Assembly: GCA_025765615.1 (NCBI GenBank)
Contig: JAIVFJ010000023.1
Span: 248,001 to 312,000, forward strand
Length of the DNA: 64,000 bases
Direction: 5' to 3'
DNA from: Zopfochytrium polystomum
Taxonomy: Eukaryota > Chytridiomycota > Chytridiomycetes > Chytridiales > Chytridiaceae
Every line of letters begins with the position of its first letter. The first letter of the stretch is position 1. Positions 57,674-64,000 of the stretch are shown here, piece by piece. The notes under the pieces are model-generated. The model was not told the origin of the DNA and searched no databases. It worked only from the letters and a program-made list of their open reading frames with translations. A program made the translations under genes and the position numbers.

Positions 57674-59015
57674 TTAATCATCGAACGATATTTTGCCCAA
57701 ATGCGGCTTACGAGAGCCAGTACTTTCCCCCAAAAATGAGGCTAATTGGCCAATAAACAATTCAACCTTTCGATCGTTGCCCGTCAAGCTTCTTGCGAAG
57801 CGAACAAAACGGCTTCGGATGGTGCCTTGATATGTAACATACAGAGCAGACCCACCGCCGGGAAGATCGTCCAACTCGAAAGTCCACGTCTCCGTAGCTG
57901 ATGGTACGGTGGGGGGATAAAACAGGGGGGCAAGCGGTAGATCCAATACATTCGGCGCTTTGCTTCCGCTGGCAGGAGCTGGGGACGCAGAACCCACTCC
58001 ATCTCCACTTGGTTCTGTTTCCTTTTTCGTTTTCGCTGCTGCCTTTTTAAACGGCTCGTTGATATTCGCTGCAATGGGCGCGCCCTTCAGGACCATCGGC
58101 TGAGCGTACTCAACTGGCTTGTAGTCTGGGTGCGTCTTGCGAACAAGAAGCCTCAGCGGTTCCTGAAAAAGAGGTCATAAGCAACTCCAATGCAATCAAA
58201 AGGGATTGCACCTCTTCTGTGACTGTGTAGGTTTTCGCGGTGAGCCCGACACGTTCAGTGTGCTTTACCCCAACGAGGCTTTTTTTTGTAGGTCTGGATA
58301 CGACAGAAACCGACCCAAGCTCTTTCCTCCACGCAGGGTAGGCCTCAACGTCAATGAGCGTTCTCCAGACAACGGCCGCCGGCTGATTCTTGAACTTGAT
58401 AAAGCGTACAACAACATGCTCTTCTTTCAGCAAGTAGCCCATTGCGAAAGCGAAGAACGTGAAGTTGGCGACGAGGATAGTGCCAGATACGAGAAGGATA
58501 AGCTTCGAATTGGTTTGAACCCATCGAACGGCAAGCTCCAGGAAATTGAGTTGGGTAGCAGGCGCTCCGTCTGTTACATTGCTGTCCGGCTCGTCATGAT
58601 CATCCTGCTCATCATCTTCATCGCTTCTGTCGTATTTTGAACCGAATTCATCCAGCTCGTCGAACTCGCGAATGGCCTGTGCGTGAGTGTCAACGAACTC
58701 GTGAGAGCTGTCAATCAACACGTTCGTTGCGAATCCGGTTTCGCCCTCGCCATCGGGCGAGGCAAGCACGGTATGTCCATGGTTGGCGCCGGCATTGAGC
58801 TCAAGGAAGGCCGTGGGAACCAACACAAAAGCGAGAGCAAGGGTAACGGCCAAAGGGAGACGGACGAAAGGGGGCGAAGTTCGGCCGATTCGGGTGGGCG
58901 GCGGCGCGTGCTGGCGGTGTGACAAGGTCTTGAGCATGGCTTGGTGGGCAGCTGAACAAAATTTGGTTCTTCCAATTTTTTCCCACTTTTTATTCGGTCT
59001 GGGTGGAGGAGGCAT
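57674..59015 (-). CDS. Membrane-anchored SRPBCC (START-like/polyketide cyclase) protein
   Basis: Two exons: 59015-58212 and 58162-57674, intron of 49 nt; 1293 nt, 430 aa. Two hydrophobic segments are visible: one near residue 55 (LPLAVTLALAFVLVPTAF) and one near 175 (LILLVSGTILVANFTFFAFA), separated by an acidic stretch (DRSDEDDEQDDHDEPD). The rest reads as a SRPBCC helix-grip fold: AAVVWRTLIDVEAYPAWRKE, then GLTAKTYTVTEE joined to EPLRLLVRK, WTFELDDLPGGGSALYVTYQ and SRFVRFARSLTGNDRKVE. A Lys/Glu/Ser-rich insert lies inside the fold. SRPBCC proteins bind hydrophobic ligands; no specific ligand can be named. The start codon is only 71 bp from that of the divergent RhoGDI gene. Confidence 0.75.
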
Positions 59016-59086
59016 GCTCTCTTGCACCGGAGAGTGGGGAAAAGAAAAAATTTTTGTTGTTGCACCTGAGAGGATCAGCAGAGACG
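59016..59086. promoter_or_regulatory. 71-bp divergent intergenic region, SRPBCC / RhoGDI
   Basis: The start codons of two divergent genes are separated by only 71 bp, holding an A/T-run (59046-59061). Both 5'-UTRs and core promoters must fit here, overlap each other, or extend into the opposite gene. Confidence 0.6.
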
Positions 59087-60252
59087 ATGGCCGACGACGA
59101 CTTCGGGACCAGCGAGTCCACTTACAAGATTGGGGCTAAGAAGACAGCCGCCGAGCTTGCACAGCTGGATGCTAACGACGGTGCGTGTGCGTGCTTTTGC
59201 TTGGGGGTGACTGTACCGTTGCAGGCGGGTTGTGGTGCTGGCGCGTTGAGCGTTGACCGCGCTTTTTCTGCCTCGATGCCATGCATCGCCTTCTCCCGGC
59301 CTTGAAGGACAGACAGCTAGCAAGGGCAAGTGGCGAGAACGCGTTGATGAAGCACGAGATCCCTCTGTTTCTGCACGCTGCGTTCTGTGCTGTTGGGCAG
59401 TCTGCTGAAGTGCACGCAGCGTCAGGAACTCCCGTTAGCGAGAGGCAATCTGTACAGTTCGTTCGAGGATAGGGATAGCACGCGTTCTTGTTTCGATTTT
59501 GAAAGCCAACTTCTGGGAGATCTTTTTTCTTTCAAACGTCTTACAAGCATCCTTCACAGAATCACTGCGTAAATGGAAAGAATCTCTTGGCCTTAAGGCC
59601 GGTGGTGCTGGAACTGGTTTGTGTCTCTGATTGATCCAAAAGGTCATCTGATGCACAGTCACTGCATCATTCAGGCTCATCCGATCCCCGCAATGTCGTT
59701 TTGCTTTCTATCGCGATGGAGACGGCAGGCCGGTCTGATGTCGTAATTGATCTCTCGTCCACAGGTAATAATCATTGTTGAACCGCAAGTGTGGAGAGGC
59801 ATTTAACTTGTCGTGAACAGCGGCTATCGAAGCCCTGAAGGACCAAGTGATGACAATTAAGGAGGGTGCTGAGTACCGTCTGAAAGTCCGATTCTTGTGA
59901 GTGCTGTTTCACATGTCTGTGCGATGACACTTTCCTCTAGGGTGAACCACGACGTGGTTTCTGGTCTCAAGTACATGCATGTGGTCAAGCGGAAGGGCAT
60001 CAAAGTGGACAAGCAAGAGGAAATGCTTGGCTCGTACGGTCCAAACGCACGTGAGTTCTTTCAAGTGTAAAGCTCGAGGGTTCACAACTGCAACCTGCAG
60101 AGCCGTATGAGAAGAAATTTCCCCTGGAGGAGGCCCCCAGTGGTATGATCGCTCGCGGTCACTACAACGTGAGAAGCAGGTTTATTGACGACGATGGTCA
60201 TATCCACTTGGAGTGGAACTGGTCATTTGATATCAAGAAGGATTGGGATTGA
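59087..60252 (+). CDS. Rho GDP-dissociation inhibitor
   Basis: Cytosolic chaperone that extracts prenylated Rho GTPases from membranes and keeps them GDP-bound. Six exons: 59087-59180, 59560-59616, 59675-59764, 59821-59896, 59941-60050, 60101-60252; 579 nt, 192 aa, normal family length. Motifs in order: AELAQLDANDESLRKWKESL (N-terminal regulatory arm), DPRNVVLLSIAMETAGRSDV, TIKEGAEYRLKVRF, NHDVVSGLKYMHVVKRKGI, KVDKQEEMLGSYGPNA, EEAPSGMIARGHYNVRSRF and HLEWNWSFDIKKDWD. The immunoglobulin-like prenyl-binding fold is complete. The first intron is the largest here (379 nt) and contains no feature I can name. Together with the F-BAR/RhoGAP gene it makes two Rho regulators in this window. Confidence 0.96.
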
Positions 60253-60623
60253 GCGGCTGCGCTTGTTACCTGAATGATTTGAAGGTTGAAAAATACATTG
60301 CTGCGCCACAATCGCCCTTCGCTCCACCTTTTTCAAGCATGTATGAAGAGAAAGTGGCCCAAAAAAAAAAAAGGAATGAAGCGAATAGACATGGCTAAAA
60401 AAAAGTGTTGTTGCCTTCGTCCCAATTGTGGAGATTGCCTTTCCATGCGCGTTTAGCGCTACGATTCTTACTCTTCTCTTGATCAACTTCGGCCAAAGAG
60501 CTTTTGGTATTGCTCTTGTTCAAAGTGTGGATGGTCCACAGGAGGGAATGATTCAAGCCCGATTTTGTCTTCACTTGAAAACTGAGACAGCCATCCCCAA
60601 TCGTTGCTGCTCCAGCCACACAG
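60253..60623. other. Intergenic region
   Basis: The 3' flank of RhoGDI (A-run at 60361-60372) and the promoter of the CRAL-TRIO gene. A minus-strand open frame (60395-60955) overlaps both and lacks any family signature. Confidence 0.5.
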
Positions 60624-63600
60624 ATGGAACCCTCCATTTCAGGCTCAGCGGTTGCGGCGGCGGCCGCCTTGGCCTTGCGTAGCGTACGCTCTGGGTCGTC
60701 TTCTAAGATGGACTTGGAAGAGGAGAACATGAAGCAGCTGCTCACCGAAGAGCAAGAGAGCGTAAGTCCGGGCGTTTGGTGTCTTGCCTTGCTTGGATCC
60801 GTTGTCTGGTCCCAAAACTGTGGCTCCAGGGGGCTGAGTTGGTCTCTGACCACCGTTCTCCCCATGCCACCCTCCAGCTTGTTATGGAATTTATGATTCG
60901 AACAGAGGCGAAATGGACGGCAGCGTACAAGTTTCTCTGCGCAAGGGACTTCCACCTCGAAAACAGCATATTTCTATATCAGCAGTCGCAGGTTAGATCT
61001 CAGGATAATTAAAATTCGGAGTAGTAACTGTTCTGCGATCGATCCAGCGAGCTGAATCTGAGATGAAAGCGCTGCTGAGAAAAACACACCAAAGCCCTGA
61101 ACCGTACCATCTTCTGGCACTCCCTCTCTTCATTCTCCCTGGATCAACGGATCTGTTTGGTGCTGGCATTCTTGTCTTCAATGTGAAGCATTGGCCGGGA
61201 GGAGGAGTCGCCGAGTTGACGGGCATGCATTGGGTTCTCCGCCATGTTGTCGATCTAGCCGTTTCAAAGTAGGTTTGCCGAACACCTTCCCCGTCTCACC
61301 CTCTTGTTAATCAGGCGGGATAATCGAAATAATGGGATCACATTAATCAGCAACTTGAAAGACATTCCACGCAACCTGGAAGTCGCCGACGTTCATTGGG
61401 TTGTGTCCGAACTTCTAACGGTGTCTATGCCCGTCAAGCTAAGAAAGCTGCTCGTCGTGAACAGTCCGCGATCCAGTATCGCCATAGTGCGGGACACGCC
61501 GAATGAACCATTCGATATACCGGTAGGTTGCATAGAAAGGAATTGCGACGGATTTATTGACGCGTCCCGCCAGTATCACATTTGCTCGTCGGATGAGCTT
61601 CTGAATTTTGTTCAAAAGAGCTGTCTTCCACTGGAAATGGGCGGCTCTCTGTATTATAATCACCAGACATGGTACGCAGACCAACTAGTAAGTTTTTCCA
61701 GGGATTTGTTGAAGCCTTCATAACCCAAAATAAGTCGAGACGAAATGCGCGAAGGGCGGAGGACAAAAAACGAAATTCTGCGCCTACTGTTATACCCCGT
61801 CGAACAACGTCTTCAGCAAAAGAGAAGAGAGAAAATGGTCCGTGTTCGTGCTTTTTTGCTTTGTTCTGACCTCGCTTACCAATAAAGGCCGCACTTTTGC
61901 GTTGCGAAGTCAAGTTGATCCACCGGATCCACAAAATGCTCCTCGAATGACAGATACACAGAATTTGCTACCACAACCGCCACTCTCTGGATACAGTCTG
62001 GAGAATGCAAACGGGAATGCTCACCGGTCAGACACACAGCCACCGAAAAAATTGCCGCAGCCACCGGATCGGCCGCCTGAAAGAACCGATCCTTCTCAAC
62101 CCCCTCCACCGTTACCACCGCCGAAACCCGCATCAGCGAAGTCACCAGCTTTAATAATTCAATATCCGAACCGAACCGTTCGCTTTTCTGGGGTATCGGA
62201 TGTATACCGGTACGAAGTGCCGCCGAGAGAGGAATGGGAAGATCAGTGGGAATTCGACGAAGTCAGTGACGGCGACGATGACGAGGACAGTGATTCTGGA
62301 GAGGACTTCCTGCCGCCAAGATTCTGGCCCCAGCGGCAATCGGCAGCAAGCTCTGAGCCTTCAAAAGCAAACGGAGCTAGCAGTCAATACGCGCAGTGGC
62401 GGAGCCGCCTCGGAAGCGACTCTGATGAGGACTCTGTGAAAGTCCAACGTCGAAGGCCGACAAAACCAAAATCGAACGGACCCTCTGTCGAGGAGGCAAA
62501 GCTGAAACAAGAAGCTGCCCAAAACAAAGTAGTAGTCCCGGACCCTCCTGATGTCCGCGAAGTAGTCGCTGAAGCAGCTTTTCCGTATAATTCGAAAGCC
62601 GTGGCTCGTGGAGCTGTCGTTGATACAGCATCTTCAAGTGATTTGAACCTGGAGCCAGAGGAAGACTTTTTGGAGCCTTTGTCTTCGCGATCCACCATTC
62701 AAAAGTCGCAGAAAAGCATCCGAAAGACATCAACTCTGAAGTCTGCGGTGGATTCAGCTTCTCTATCCCTAACAAAATCGGATGGTACAGTAGGGGGGTT
62801 TCGATCGCATTGAATCTAACATTCCTCCTGAAAAGATTTTGTTGAACTTAAAAAGGCATTTACTTTGACGAAGAAATCAGGGCTGATATCTCGGGTGTCG
62901 ACGAAGTCTGCGAAGCCGAAGAAAGTTGTCGAAAAAATGAATGAAGACGACATGATAAAGCTCTACAGGGATAACTCAATTGGCACTTCTGGCTCGCTTC
63001 GTTCGTTCACAGACCTTGTCCACACTGTCAGCATTATGGACGTGCTAACGAAAGGATTCACACCTACTGGCGTGTCCTCCTTTAATCCAAACACGGACGA
63101 TGATGAAGACGATTCAGCAAGCGAAGAGCTTCCAAGACCTGCTGCAGATCCAGCTCACGAAAACCAAAACGAAGGCATCGCGCCAAGTGTCTCTACTGCT
63201 CGCGTTGCTCCACCTCGCGGAACTGCGTCGTTGGAACGACAAAAGCAGGTAGATCTGGTGGATCCTTATAATCTCGACACTTCTGCAAATGAGGAGGTGA
63301 CCAGCAAGGCAACCCCAGCGTTCGAAAACTCTACAAGTTCGAGAAAACACAAGGCTGAGCATGAAAGGGATTTCCCGACAGGGATCTCGATTCAGCAACC
63401 CACTGACGCAATGCTAGATCGACTTATGCAATTGCCAGAGAGCTCCATTGTGTTGAGACACAATGGTGCCGGGAAGGAGAAAAGTGAGGTGGCTTTCGAG
63501 CCTACGCCCTCGCTACCTGTGGAACCGGGCAGCAATGCTCCAGTCAATGAACAGCGACCGATGGGGATCTCAAATGTTGCACCTCCTCGACGTAATGTCG

Positions 63601-64000
63601 TTCGGGAAAGCTCGGACAAGCGGAATAGCCCATCGATAGTTACTTCAGATCTTAAAGGCCGCCAATCTTCAGGGATCCCACTCGAGAATTCGTCGCTGCG
63701 GGCCGATACTGAGTCCGCGGCAGCGATTGACGGCCCCGCAAATAACTCTTCTCCAGTCGGAATGACTGGCGTTCGACTTCTGTCGTCTCCTATTTCGTCG
63801 CCTTTGCTTGGGCCGGCATCAGACAAATCACCCTTACTTGCGGCGAGTCCGTTTTCGCTTTTACCCCCCGCTGGTAGAAGTAATGGCCCTGCGGGCGGTA
63901 CGTTCTCGGACTCCGAATTCAAGAAGTTGATAGCTGCTGTTGATGATGCCGCTGGGGGAATGTCAGCAGGGTTAGCGGACCTTCTCTCGGAATTTGATGA
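60624..64000 (+). CDS. CRAL-TRIO (Sec14-like) protein with long disordered tail, 3' end outside window
   Basis: Exons: 60624-60761, 60878-60991, 61048-61268, 61315-61522, 61574-61687, 61735-61837, 61888-62784, 62836 to beyond 64000. At least 986 aa. Residues about 30-285 form a CRAL-TRIO module close to that of PTPN9-type proteins: AAYKFLCARDFHLENSIFLY, then GAGILVFNVKHWPGG, NGITLISNLKDI, LRKLLVVNSP, HICSSDELLNFVQKSCLP and MGGSLYYNHQTWYADQ. The module binds a lipid or other hydrophobic ligand. Then come a basic linker (SRRNARRAEDKKRN), a Pro-rich region (PPPPLPPPKPA) and an acidic Ser-rich disordered part, still open at 64000. What follows, for example a catalytic domain, cannot be seen. The intron 61523-61573 (51 nt) is in frame; its removal restores the normal spacing of the fold. 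The intron 61688-61734 was preferred over a 14-nt alternative. Confidence 0.75.

Noticed and set aside
61688..61701. A 14-nt intron (perfect GTAAGT donor and TTTTTCCAG acceptor) in the CRAL-TRIO gene
   Set aside because: It would be shorter than the smallest introns I know of. A 47-nt intron from the same donor to 61734 keeps the same phase and fits the lengths seen elsewhere in the window.

Overview
The window is nuclear DNA of a fungus, most likely an early-diverging zoosporic (chytrid-type) fungus. The fungal call rests on an Mgm101 gene, a HAM1-like TULIP-type protein, a YSL-type OPT transporter and alpha-arrestins. The chytrid leaning is an inference from the mix of fungal genes with a pecanex homologue and an aminoglycoside-phosphotransferase-like kinase fused to a second domain, and from the many introns. 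I rebuilt 20 protein genes (18 complete, one cut off at each window edge, one of the complete ones carrying a frameshift). They contain about 90 introns, mostly 45-120 nt. In every spliced model the exon lengths sum to a multiple of three; the only exception is the SURF4 gene, at its frameshift. The models rest on splice signals plus family similarity recalled without any search tool.

Layout. 1-996 (+): C-terminal part of an Arg/Asp/Glu-rich protein. 1815-2736 (-): Mgm101 mitochondrial recombinase. 3654-8475 (-): ten-exon HAM1-like protein. 10638-13715 (+): F-BAR/RhoGAP/C2H2 protein. 14360-16121 and 16534-17968 (-): tandem AKR7-type aldo-keto reductases. 18445-21167 (+): alpha-arrestin ending in a PPxY motif. 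21517-23257 (+): SURF4/Erv29 cargo receptor. 24698-27856 (+): second arrestin-like protein. 29693-32372 (+): APH-like kinase fused to a lipocalin-like domain. 32750-36099 (-): SNF2 ATPase. 36923-40265 (+): Ser-rich PX protein. 40485-42206 (-): alkaline ceramidase. 42447-44738 (-): intronless PPR protein.

44739-48199 is a gene-free, repeat-like stretch holding a 308-bp solo LTR with a perfect 5-bp target-site duplication and heat-shock-element-like arrays. After it come 48200-50959 (+) OPT transporter, 51434-53155 (+) Mn-type CDF transporter, 53259-57525 (-) pecanex homologue in 13 exons, 57674-59015 (-) membrane SRPBCC/START-like protein, 59087-60252 (+) RhoGDI, and 60624 to beyond the window end (+) CRAL-TRIO protein with a long disordered tail.

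The genes are eukaryotic single units, not operons. Recurrent themes are Rho-GTPase control (F-BAR-RhoGAP, RhoGDI), membrane traffic and lipids (SURF4, PX, CRAL-TRIO, ceramidase, HAM1-like, SRPBCC) and transporter control (two arrestins, OPT, CDF). Features that stand out are catalytic residues placed on 16- to 23-nt micro-exons, candidate GC-AG introns, purine-rich splice acceptors made of A-runs, and the heat-shock-like LTR.
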